Shown here piece by piece: positions 6,337-12,937 of a stretch of 13,509 nucleotides of DNA. Source of the stretch: an uncultured Actinomycetes bacterium (GTDB lineage Bacteria > Actinomycetota > Actinomycetes > Nanopelagicales > Nanopelagicaceae); NCBI GenBank assembly GCA_903892335.1, contig CAITID010000031.1:1-13509 (forward strand). Reading direction: 5' to 3'. Positions within the stretch are counted from its first letter, which is position 1, and every line of letters starts with the position of its first letter. Position numbers and translations under genes: made by a program. The notes beneath the pieces were generated by a model, which saw only the letters and a program-made list of their open reading frames with translations, ran no database searches and was not told the DNA's origin.

Positions 6337-7479
6337 CTACGGTAGAGCCAACATTCGATCTAATGCAACTTTGGCATGCTTAGCAATCTCAGGAGATACA
6401 CGGATTTGGTTGACTACTTCACCACCTACCAATGACTCCATCGCCCAAACTAGGTGAGGTAGATCAATTCGGTTCATTGTGCTGCAGTAGCAGATGGTTT
6501 TATCGAGAAAAATTACATTTTTGTCAGGATTCTCATTAGCTAATCGCTGAACTAAATTTAACTCAGTACCAATAGCCCAACTTGATCCGGCCGGGGCGTT
6601 AGTGATGGTTTGAATAATCATTTCGGTGCTTCCAACAACATCAGCTGCTGCAACTACTTCATGCTGGCACTCTGGATGAACCAAGATTTTTACATCCGCT
6701 AGTTTGCTGCGCGCATCCTTTATGTTCTCAAGTGAAAAGCGACCATGAACTGAGCAATGACCGCGCCAAAGAATTACCTTGGCATTGCGTATTTGCTCCT
6801 CAGTTAATCCACCATTGCTTTTCCATGGATTCCAGATAACGCAATCATCTAACGTCAGACCTAATTTTAAAACTGCAGTATTTCTTCCTAGGTGCTGATC
6901 GGGTAGAAATAGTACTTTTTCTCCTTTTTCAAAAGCCCACTTCATTGCGCGTTCGGCATTTGATGATGTGCACACTGCGCCACCATTTTTTCCAGTAAAA
7001 GCTTTAATGGCTGCGGATGAGTTCATGTATGTGATTGGAATAGTTTTACTACCTAAATTTAATTTTTCTAGTTGCGCCCAGCAATCATTTACTTGAACGC
7101 TACTTGCCATATCTGCCATCGAACAACCAGCAGATAAATCTGGCAAAATTACCTGCTGCTCAGATGTTGTTAAAATATCGGCGCTTTCGGCCATAAAGTG
7201 AACGCCACAGAAAAAAATGTATTTAGCTTGGGGATTATCGGCAGCAGCTTGCGCTAATTTAAAGGAGTCACCGCGGATGTCAGCGAAATCAATAACCTCA
7301 TCGCGTTGGTAATGATGGCCCAAGATCATCACTTCATCCCCTAATGCCGCTCGCGCCGCAATGGCTCGTTCTACTAATTTAGGATCACTAGCCGATGGCA
7401 GTTGGCCATCACAGGAAACACCACGCTCACTGCGCAGATCTCGTCCCTCACCCAGTAGAAGTAGATCACTCAAAGCCAT
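6337..7479 (-). CDS. nadA: Quinolinate synthase A
   Basis: NadA condenses iminoaspartate with dihydroxyacetone phosphate to quinolinate in de novo NAD synthesis, using an oxygen-sensitive [4Fe-4S] cluster. The 380-residue length fits the long bacterial type. The three cluster cysteines are visible: Cys119 in AGCSMADMA, Cys271 in LVHPECQHEV, and one of Cys330/Cys332 in KTICYCSTMNRI. Other marks are LGHHYQRDEVIDFADIRGDS (53-72), ITYMNSSAAIKA, LFLPDQHLGRN and the WRGHCSVHGRF segment. The ATG at 7479 is supported by AGGA 7 nt upstream. It heads a two-gene unit with the DUF3043 gene; nadB and nadC are not adjacent, unlike the common nadABC arrangement. It is divergent from an Fe-S carrier gene that could help mature its cluster. 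The control region between them has an operator-like inverted repeat. Confidence 0.96.
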   Translation of the reverse strand: MALSDLLLLGEGRDLRSERGVSCDGQLPSASDPKLVERAIAARAALGDEVMILGHHYQRDEVIDFADIRGDSFKLAQAAADNPQAKYIFFCGVHFMAESADILTTSEQQVILPDLSAGCSMADMASSVQVNDCWAQLEKLNLGSKTIPITYMNSSAAIKAFTGKNGGAVCTSSNAERAMKWAFEKGEKVLFLPDQHLGRNTAVLKLGLTLDDCVIWNPWKSNGGLTEEQIRNAKVILWRGHCSVHGRFSLENIKDARSKLADVKILVHPECQHEVVAAADVVGSTEMIIQTITNAPAGSSWAIGTELNLVQRLANENPDKNVIFLDKTICYCSTMNRIDLPHLVWAMESLVGGEVVNQIRVSPEIAKHAKVALDRMLALP

Positions 7480-7490
7480 TCGATAATCCT

Positions 7491-7507
7491 AAAGGTAGAT
7501 AGCCTTT
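7491..7507 (-). promoter_or_regulatory. Hairpin in the nadA leader just before the ribosome binding site
   Basis: On the minus strand AAAGG-CTATCTA-CCTTT forms a 5-bp stem with a 7-base loop, and the nadA Shine-Dalgarno AGGA follows directly. It could tune nadA translation or be chance; I see no T-run that would make it a terminator. Confidence 0.3.
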
Positions 7508-7519
7508 GAGGAGACATTT

Positions 7520-7525
7520 ATCTTA
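7520..7525 (-). promoter_or_regulatory. Candidate -10 element (TAAGAT) for nadA
   Basis: TAAGAT on the minus strand lies about 40 nt upstream of the nadA ATG and fits a -10 box. The matching -35 position (7543-7548) is not consensus but falls inside the inverted repeat 7536-7553, so a protein bound there would cover the promoter. This is a weak call by position and sequence only. Confidence 0.35.
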
Positions 7526-7535
7526 AACGGCTAGT

Positions 7536-7553
7536 AATCTATGCCTATAGATT
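7536..7553. promoter_or_regulatory. Operator-like perfect inverted repeat between nadA and erpA
   Basis: AATCTAT (7536-7542), spacer GCCT, ATAGATT (7547-7553) is a perfect 7-4-7 inverted repeat in the 102-base divergent gap. It overlaps the predicted -35 zone of nadA and a TATAGA that could be the -10 of the plus-strand erpA gene. The size and symmetry suit a dimeric repressor such as an NAD- or Fe-S-responsive regulator, but I cannot match it to a named consensus. Confidence 0.45.
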
Positions 7554-7581
7554 TATACCTTTTGTAAGCCGATAGAAATGG

Positions 7582-7968
7582 ATGAAAATGAGTACAGAGA
7601 CATCTCCTGCAACAACTGCTGCAACCGATGTGAAGATCACAACTGGCGGTATCTCATTAACACCAGTTGCGGCTGAAAAAGTTGCCGCGCTTCTAAGCCA
7701 AGAGGGCCGAGATGATTTAGCGCTTAGAGTTGCTGTGCAACCTGGTGGCTGTTCAGGACTTCGCTACCAACTTTACTTTGATGATCGCGCACTAGATGGT
7801 GACACCATTACTGAGTTTGGTTCAGTAAAAGTTGTGACCGACAAAATGAGTACGCCATATCTAATGGGCGCAGCAATTGATTTTGTAGACACAATTGCAA
7901 AGCAAGGATTCACTATTGATAATCCAAATGCACAGGGCTCTTGTGCATGCGGTGATTCTTTTAATTAA
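7582..7968 (+). CDS. erpA: HesB/IscA-type iron-sulfur cluster insertion protein (ErpA-like)
   Basis: A 128-residue A-type Fe-S carrier that receives a cluster from the scaffold and delivers it to target enzymes in the cytoplasm. The three conserved cysteines are present: Cys57 in PGGCSGLRYQL, and Cys121 and Cys123 in the terminal GSCACGDSF. The family start ISLTPVAAEKVAALL and the FVDTIAKQGFTIDNPNA segment also match. The first 20 residues are a Thr/Ala-rich extension without obvious role. Two in-frame ATGs (7582 and 7588) are equally possible because neither has a strong Shine-Dalgarno; 7582 is given. It is first in a two-gene unit with adenosine kinase (17-nt gap) and divergent from nadA, a plausible client. 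The mycobacterial counterpart by context is Rv2204c. ErpA and IscA are hard to tell apart by sequence alone. Confidence 0.9.
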   Translation: MKMSTETSPATTAATDVKITTGGISLTPVAAEKVAALLSQEGRDDLALRVAVQPGGCSGLRYQLYFDDRALDGDTITEFGSVKVVTDKMSTPYLMGAAIDFVDTIAKQGFTIDNPNAQGSCACGDSFN

Positions 7969-7985
7969 TTAAGAATCTTTACAAA

Positions 7986-8975
7986 ATGAGGGTTGCAGTC
8001 GCTGGCTCAGTCGGCGGCGATCACATAATGAGCTTCAACGGTAAATTTACCGACTCACTTGTTGCTGGCTCACTTGCCAAAGTTTCCCTCTCCTTTCTCG
8101 TAGATACTTTAGAAATTCGCCGCGGGGGATGTGGTGCAAATATTTCTTTTGGAATGGGTGCTCTTGGGTTAAAGCCAATTCTCTTAGCTGCAGTTGGTAA
8201 GGATTGGGTTGATTACGAGGCTTGGCTAATTAGGCATGGCGTAGATACTTCACATGTTCTAGTTTCCGAAAAACTCCACACAGCAACATTCATGGTGACA
8301 ACTGATACAGAGTTAAATCAAATTGCATCATTTTTTCCAGGAGCAATGAGTGAGGCTCGTAATATTGAATTAGCACCGATCATTGCAAAAACTGGCCCAT
8401 TTGATTTACTTGTTATTTCACCAGATGATCCAGAAGCGATGATGCGCTATAGCGATATGGCGCGAGAGTTAAAGATTCCAGTTGCCGCAGATCCATCACA
8501 GCAAATGGCGCGCATGAGCGGTGAGGAGATTGCGCAATTAATTGATGGCGCCAAATACTTATTTTTAAATGAGTACGAATTAGCACTTGCCATTCAAAAA
8601 ACTGGCTGGACCGATCGCCAATTATTTGATCGAGTACAAGTGCGAGTAGTAACACTTGGTTCTAAAGGGGCGCAGATTGAGGAGCATGGCAAAGAAACCA
8701 TTTATGTCTCAGTACCGAAAGAGGAAGGCAAGGTTGATCCAACTGGAGTTGGCGATAACTTTAGATCAGGCTTTATCGCTGGACTTTCTTGGGGATTAGG
8801 ACACGAGCGCTGCGCACAATTGGGTTCAATGCTGGCAACTTACTGTATTGAAACGACTGGAACTCAAGAGTATCGATTTACCAAAGCAGATTTTCTTGAA
8901 AGATTTAGAAAAGCATACGGAGATTTAGCTGCCAATGAAATCACCCCGCACTTAGTAGTTAATTTAAAGAGTTAA
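7986..8975 (+). CDS. adoK: Adenosine kinase (PfkB/ribokinase family)
   Basis: It phosphorylates adenosine to AMP (purine salvage) in the cytoplasm. The 329-residue sequence aligns almost without gaps to what I remember of the M. tuberculosis adenosine kinase Rv2202c: the N-terminal VAVAGSVGGDHIMSFNGKF, the shared VSLSFLVD, the strikingly conserved QIASFFPGAMSEARNIELA (112-130), AADPSQQMARMSGEEI (167-182) and KTGW. The PfkB ATP-site signature is DPTGVGDNFRSGF (251-263) with catalytic base Asp257; the usual GAGD is GVGD, as in the mycobacterial enzyme. Older annotation would call it a carbohydrate kinase. It follows erpA by 17 nt with no clear Shine-Dalgarno, suggesting coupling to erpA translation. 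Its TAA shares TTAA (8972-8975) with the stop of the convergent desulfurase-like gene. Confidence 0.88.
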   Translation: MRVAVAGSVGGDHIMSFNGKFTDSLVAGSLAKVSLSFLVDTLEIRRGGCGANISFGMGALGLKPILLAAVGKDWVDYEAWLIRHGVDTSHVLVSEKLHTATFMVTTDTELNQIASFFPGAMSEARNIELAPIIAKTGPFDLLVISPDDPEAMMRYSDMARELKIPVAADPSQQMARMSGEEIAQLIDGAKYLFLNEYELALAIQKTGWTDRQLFDRVQVRVVTLGSKGAQIEEHGKETIYVSVPKEEGKVDPTGVGDNFRSGFIAGLSWGLGHERCAQLGSMLATYCIETTGTQEYRFTKADFLERFRKAYGDLAANEITPHLVVNLKS

Positions 8976-10036
8976 ATTCCTCTTAGGGTCTTAACTGCAC
9001 TAATTAAGCCATTTGCAAGATCATTAACTTGCGCAGCAGTTGTGCTTTGATGAAATGTAATCCTAATATTTCCAGTCACTTTTGCGCCCATTGCACTTAA
9101 AACATGGCTAGGCACCATGTCAGCGGAGCGACAAGCAGATCCAGAATCAACTGCGAACCCTAGGTCTTGCAGCAACAGCACTAATCGGTCAGCCTCTAAA
9201 TCAGGAAAAACTAGGGATAAATTTCGAGGTAGGAATTTGTCTGAGCTCGGCGTGTAAAAATCTAACCCAGAGTTATTCAAAGCTTTAAGAATAATCTCTC
9301 TATAACCAAAATCTTTATTTTGCTCTGCCATATAACTTTCAAGTGCAAGCGCACTTGCTAAGACAAGTGGTACTGAATAAGAGTTTGGCACCTTTGTGTA
9401 GTCATTGTGGGGAAGTGGGTTTCGCCAAATCGCATCATTTTTAACAATTAAAATACCTAGGCCAGCAGGTCCTTGCCAGCTCCTACTATCAAAGAGGGCG
9501 CTCTGGTACTTAAAGGTTGGTAAATGATCAACTCCACTAGATGTGCAATCTGCAAAAATCTTTGAATCATTAAGCAGATTTCGCTGGAGGATTCCAGTCT
9601 CACCATTTGCCACCTGCCAGCAAATTACATCATTGGTTTTGGATTGGAAATCTTCGATTAAACCTTGTGCATTGACTGAAATGCTTTGCAGCTTGCCACC
9701 AGATTTTTCGAAAAAGTCGGCTACTGCAAAAACTTCCTGCTTATCAATTTCAGAGTAAATTAAACTGCTATCAGGATTTAATAAGCCTGTTAGGCCTAAA
9801 TGAAATCCCAAATTAACTTCACCTAGAAAATTAATCTCTTCATGCTCTACTTGCAAAAATTTTGCGAAGCTATTTCGAGCTTCATTTAAAAGCAGTGCTA
9901 CTTCCCGGGAATCTGAGTTTATTTTTTCCGGATTAGGCCATCCTTTTTCAAAAAGATGCGAAATAAGATCCGGCGAACTCAAATTAAGGCTAGCCTCTTG
10001 CTGAAACCCGCTTGTGATACGAACCACCCGCTGCAC
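8972..10036 (-). CDS. Cysteine-desulfurase-like protein (class V aminotransferase fold) with a degenerate PLP site
   Basis: A 354-residue IscS/NifS-fold protein. Normal members use PLP to remove sulfur from cysteine and hold it as a persulfide. The persulfide loop is well kept, SGSACRSADMVPSHVLSAMG with Cys302, as is the GNIRITF segment (Arg325), Asp163 in FADCTSSG and an NGETG motif. However, the Schiff-base lysine is absent: the segment normally reading SxHKxxGPxGxG is here DSRSWQGPAGLG (183-194), with Ser186 in the Lys position and Arg185 for His. By my alignment the PLP-stacking His is Lys99, the phosphate-binding SGATE block is LGEVN, and the Gln after the Asp is Ser. The DNA reads cleanly with no frameshift, so it is an intact gene. 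The GTG start has GGAAGG 5 nt upstream. It is divergent from ctaC. Desulfurase activity is doubtful; a sulfur-relay or structural role is speculative. Confidence 0.78.
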   Translation of the reverse strand: MQRVVRITSGFQQEASLNLSSPDLISHLFEKGWPNPEKINSDSREVALLLNEARNSFAKFLQVEHEEINFLGEVNLGFHLGLTGLLNPDSSLIYSEIDKQEVFAVADFFEKSGGKLQSISVNAQGLIEDFQSKTNDVICWQVANGETGILQRNLLNDSKIFADCTSSGVDHLPTFKYQSALFDSRSWQGPAGLGILIVKNDAIWRNPLPHNDYTKVPNSYSVPLVLASALALESYMAEQNKDFGYREIILKALNNSGLDFYTPSSDKFLPRNLSLVFPDLEADRLVLLLQDLGFAVDSGSACRSADMVPSHVLSAMGAKVTGNIRITFHQSTTAAQVNDLANGLISAVKTLRGI

Positions 10037-10041
10037 GCTGC

Positions 10042-10047
10042 CCTTCC
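10042..10047 (-). promoter_or_regulatory. Strong ribosome binding site fixing a GTG start
   Basis: GGAAGG on the minus strand, 5 nt before the GTG at 10036, is the best Shine-Dalgarno near this end and supports GTG initiation for the desulfurase-like protein. No ATG occurs near the N-terminus that would preserve the full fold. Confidence 0.55.
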
Positions 10048-10050
10048 GGA

Positions 10051-10079
10051 GTGAACCAACTCAGGCGCAAGGTTATCCT
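10051..10079 (+). promoter_or_regulatory. Candidate ctaC promoter, giving a leaderless or near-leaderless mRNA
   Basis: TATCCT (10074-10079) is a possible -10 with GTGAAC (10051-10056) 17 nt upstream as a poor -35. Transcription would start close to the ATG at 10087, and no Shine-Dalgarno precedes that ATG. Leaderless mRNAs are common in actinobacteria. The match is weak and rests mostly on spacing. Confidence 0.35.
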
Positions 10080-10086
10080 TATCCCC

Positions 10087-10869
10087 ATGCGCTTGAGCAA
10101 AGTAAAAACGGTGGTTTTGGGATCACTCGCTGCCTTGCTCGTAACTAGTTGCTCTGCAGATGAAATACCTGGTTTGGGCTTTGAAAAAGGTATCACTAGC
10201 GTAAATGATCAATCACTTTCACTATGGCAAGGAGCTTGGATAGCCGCTGCCGTAGTTGGTTTAATCACTTTGGCATTGATTATGTGGACAGTCGTATTTC
10301 ACCGTAAGAAGGATGATGCTTTTCCTAAGCAAACCCACGAGAATAATTTTATTGAAATTACTTTCACGATAATTCCGTTTTTAATTGTTGCGGTTTTGTT
10401 CTATTTCACAGCGGTAAAAGAGAAAGAGATTGTAAAAGTATCTCCGGATTCACAAGTTTCACACATTATCGATGTGAATGGATTTCAATGGTCTTGGCAA
10501 TTTACCTATAAAGAAGCTGGTGATTTTCCAGCCGCATCCGTTACAGGCACACCAGCACAAGCACCCACCCTGTATCTGCCGCAAGGTGAAAAAGTTAAAT
10601 TCACGATTAATTCAAATGACGTTGTACATGGCTTCTGGATTCCAGCCTTCATGATTCAGATGCAGAACCTGCCCGGAGTAGAAAATCAACTGGAGTTCAC
10701 CGCCAATAAAATCGGTTCCTACCCAGGCAGATGTAATATTTTGTGCGGGCGCAACCACTCACAAATGTTGTTTAACGTTGAAGTCATTTCACCTTCAGCT
10801 TATGCGGCATACATACAATCTTTACGTGATCTAAATCAGATTGAACTAGATAAGGCGGGGAATGCATGA
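10087..10869 (+). CDS. ctaC: Cytochrome c oxidase subunit II (lipoprotein, CuA-binding)
   Basis: Subunit II accepts electrons from cytochrome c through the binuclear CuA centre outside the membrane. Starting at ATG 10087 (260 residues) gives a proper lipoprotein signal: MRLSKVKTVVLGSLAALLVTSC with lipobox VTSC, so Cys22 should be lipidated. The in-frame GTG at 10051 would only add a hydrophilic tail before it. Two membrane helices follow (about 48-71 and 90-110), then the cupredoxin domain with the aromatic electron-entry patch NGFQWSWQF (131-139). CuA ligands are His181 (VVHGFW), Cys216, Cys220, His224 and Met227. The ligand loop reads CNILC where the family normally has a Glu two residues after the first Cys, so the usual Mg-binding Glu is Ile218. 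The stop overlaps the ctaD ATG (ATGA, 10866-10869). Confidence 0.95.
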   Translation: MRLSKVKTVVLGSLAALLVTSCSADEIPGLGFEKGITSVNDQSLSLWQGAWIAAAVVGLITLALIMWTVVFHRKKDDAFPKQTHENNFIEITFTIIPFLIVAVLFYFTAVKEKEIVKVSPDSQVSHIIDVNGFQWSWQFTYKEAGDFPAASVTGTPAQAPTLYLPQGEKVKFTINSNDVVHGFWIPAFMIQMQNLPGVENQLEFTANKIGSYPGRCNILCGRNHSQMLFNVEVISPSAYAAYIQSLRDLNQIELDKAGNA

Positions 10870-12521
10870 CAACTTACGCTACCAAACCTTCCATCACAAA
10901 GGTGGCCAATGCTCCGACGAGCAAAGGAAAGTTGTTTGTTAAATTCATAACCTCAACTGATCATAAAACTATTGGTTATCTTTATTTAATTACTTCCTTT
11001 GTTTGGTTCTTAATTGGTGGAATTTTAGCAATGGCGCTGCGCGCTGAACTTACCCGTCCAGGAATGCAATTTTTAAGCAACGAGCAGTACAACCAAATCT
11101 TTACTATGCACGGAACCATCATGTTACTCATGTTTGCTACTCCGCTCTTTGTCGGCTTTGCAAATGTGATCATGCCACTTCAAATCGGCGCAGCAGATGT
11201 AGCTTTTCCAAGATTAAATATGCTGTCTTACTGGTTGTATTTGTTTGGTGGAACTATGGCCTTTATTGGATTCTTAACACCAGGTGGCGCCGCATCATTT
11301 GGTTGGACCGCTTATGCACCTTTATCAAATGCCCAGTACTCACCGGGTATCGGCGCGGATCTTTGGTTAGTTGGTTTAGCAATTGGTGGCGTGGGAACAA
11401 TTCTTGGTGGCGTTAATTTCATAACCACTATTTTTACAATGCGCGCACCTGGTATGACTATGTTCCGCATGTCAATCTTTACTTGGAACGTACTCTTAAC
11501 ATCAATATTAGTTTTACTTGCTTTCCCACCACTAGCAGCAGCATTCTTGGCTCTAGAGTCAGATAGGTTATTTGGCAGTCATATTTTTGATCCAGCTAAT
11601 GGTGGCGCCATGTTGTGGCAGCATCTATTTTGGTTCTTTGGTCATCCTGAGGTTTATATCTTGGCTCTGCCATTTTTTGGTATTGCAACTGAAATTCTGC
11701 CAGTCTTTAGTCGCAAGCCAATCTTTGGATATAAAGGTTTAATTGCTGCCACCATTGCAATCTCAGCTTTGTCTGTATCGGTTTGGGCGCACCATATGTT
11801 TGCTAGCGGGCAAGTTTTGTTGCCGTTCTTCTCCTTTATGACATTTTTAATTGGTGTTCCAACAGGCGTTAAATTTGTTAACTGGATTGGCACAATGTGG
11901 CGAGGCTCAATCTCATTTGATACGCCAATGCTCTTTGTTTTGGGATTCTTAGTTACTTTCCTATTCGGTGGATTAACTGGAATCATTTTGGCTAGCCCAC
12001 CGCTTGATTTTGCGGTTTCGGCTTCATACTTTGTAGTTGCCCACTTCCACTACGTTTTGTTTGGAACTGTGGTCTTTGCAATGTTTGCTGGGTTCTACTT
12101 CTGGTGGCCAAAATTTACCGGCCGCATGTTAAATGAACGCCTGGGCAAAATTCACTTCTGGACTTTGTTTTTTGGCTTCCACACAACTTTTTTAATTCAA
12201 CACTGGTTGGGAATTAAAGGCTTTCCTCGCAGATACGCCGATTACTTAGCCTCTGATGGGTTTACTGGCATGAATATGATTTCAACAGTTGGCTCAGGAT
12301 TACTTGCACTCTCAATGATTCCATTCTTTATCAATATTTGGCAGAGCAAAAATTCACCTAAGGTCACTGTTGATGATCCTTGGGGTTTTGGTGGGTCTCT
12401 TGAATGGGCAACTTCATGTCCACCACCGCGACACAACTTCACATCAATGCCAAGAATTAGAAGTGAGCGACCAGCTTTTGATTTACATCATCCGCACATG
12501 GCAGACACGAGCAAACATTAA
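10866..12521 (+). CDS. ctaD: Cytochrome c oxidase subunit I (aa3-type, heme A/CuB)
   Basis: The 551-residue catalytic subunit reduces oxygen to water at the heme a3/CuB site and pumps protons; it spans the membrane about 12 times. The ligands can be read directly: His82 (FTMHGTIM) and His395 for heme a, His393 (VAHFHYVLFG) for heme a3, and His260, His309 and His310 (SVWAHHMF) for CuB. Tyr264, cross-linked to His260, and Glu262 lie in WFFGHPEVYIL; Glu plus Tyr here marks an A1-type oxidase with both D- and K-channels. The D-channel entrance region IMPLQIGAADVAFPRLN (102-118) is also present. The C-terminus has LEWATSCPPPRHNF. It is translationally coupled on both sides: ATGA with ctaC and TAATG with ctaF. 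Subunit III (ctaE) is not in the window. Confidence 0.97.
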   Translation: MTTYATKPSITKVANAPTSKGKLFVKFITSTDHKTIGYLYLITSFVWFLIGGILAMALRAELTRPGMQFLSNEQYNQIFTMHGTIMLLMFATPLFVGFANVIMPLQIGAADVAFPRLNMLSYWLYLFGGTMAFIGFLTPGGAASFGWTAYAPLSNAQYSPGIGADLWLVGLAIGGVGTILGGVNFITTIFTMRAPGMTMFRMSIFTWNVLLTSILVLLAFPPLAAAFLALESDRLFGSHIFDPANGGAMLWQHLFWFFGHPEVYILALPFFGIATEILPVFSRKPIFGYKGLIAATIAISALSVSVWAHHMFASGQVLLPFFSFMTFLIGVPTGVKFVNWIGTMWRGSISFDTPMLFVLGFLVTFLFGGLTGIILASPPLDFAVSASYFVVAHFHYVLFGTVVFAMFAGFYFWWPKFTGRMLNERLGKIHFWTLFFGFHTTFLIQHWLGIKGFPRRYADYLASDGFTGMNMISTVGSGLLALSMIPFFINIWQSKNSPKVTVDDPWGFGGSLEWATSCPPPRHNFTSMPRIRSERPAFDLHHPHMADTSKH

Positions 12522-12922
12522 TGAAAATTGGTTGGCAGTTATTTAACGGTCTGGCAGTTTTTTATCTGCTAACAGCAATTTTGTATTGGCAAATCGGCGG
12601 GGAAGCTGTTGGAATTACTGCAATTGGTTTAAGTGGTGGTTTGGCATTTATTGTTGGTTTTTACTTATGGTTCACCGATCGCAGATCAGGTGGCACATTA
12701 CCTGAGGATAATCTTGAAGGTGAGATCGCAGATCGAGCAGGCGAGATGGGCTTCTTTTCACCACATTCATGGTGGCCACTTCCAGTTGGACTTGCAATGA
12801 CCGCTGTGGGACTTGGATTAATCATCGGTTGGTGGCTTACTTTAATCGCAGCAGGTGTTCTAATTTTCTCAGTTATTGGATTTGTACTGGAGTATGAACG
12901 TCCGGAAAACTCTTCGCATTAA
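12521..12922 (+). CDS. ctaF: Cytochrome c oxidase subunit IV, actinobacterial type
   Basis: A 133-residue small membrane subunit found in the bc1-aa3 supercomplexes of actinobacteria; it stabilises the oxidase and has no catalytic residues. Four hydrophobic segments can be seen (about 6-25, 29-48, 87-103, 105-121), arranged as two pairs. They flank a polar loop (52-76) and the highly typical MGFFSPHSWWPLPVG motif (77-91). The length is normal for the family. The ATG shares one base with the ctaD stop (TAATG at 12519-12523), so the three oxidase genes form one tightly coupled unit. The order C-D-F matches what I remember of other actinobacteria. Confidence 0.92.
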   Translation: MKIGWQLFNGLAVFYLLTAILYWQIGGEAVGITAIGLSGGLAFIVGFYLWFTDRRSGGTLPEDNLEGEIADRAGEMGFFSPHSWWPLPVGLAMTAVGLGLIIGWWLTLIAAGVLIFSVIGFVLEYERPENSSH

Positions 12923-12937
12923 AAGCAGGCGGTAATT

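Noticed and set aside
8972..10036. Desulfurase-like gene as a decaying pseudogene
   Set aside because: The frame is open over the full family length, the Cys loop and C-terminal domain are well conserved, and the start has a good ribosome binding site, which argues for a functional though altered protein.
10051..10086. GTG at 10051 as start of ctaC
   Set aside because: It adds twelve residues before a complete lipoprotein signal peptide and overlaps the region needed for the divergent promoters; ATG at 10087 gives a normal signal.
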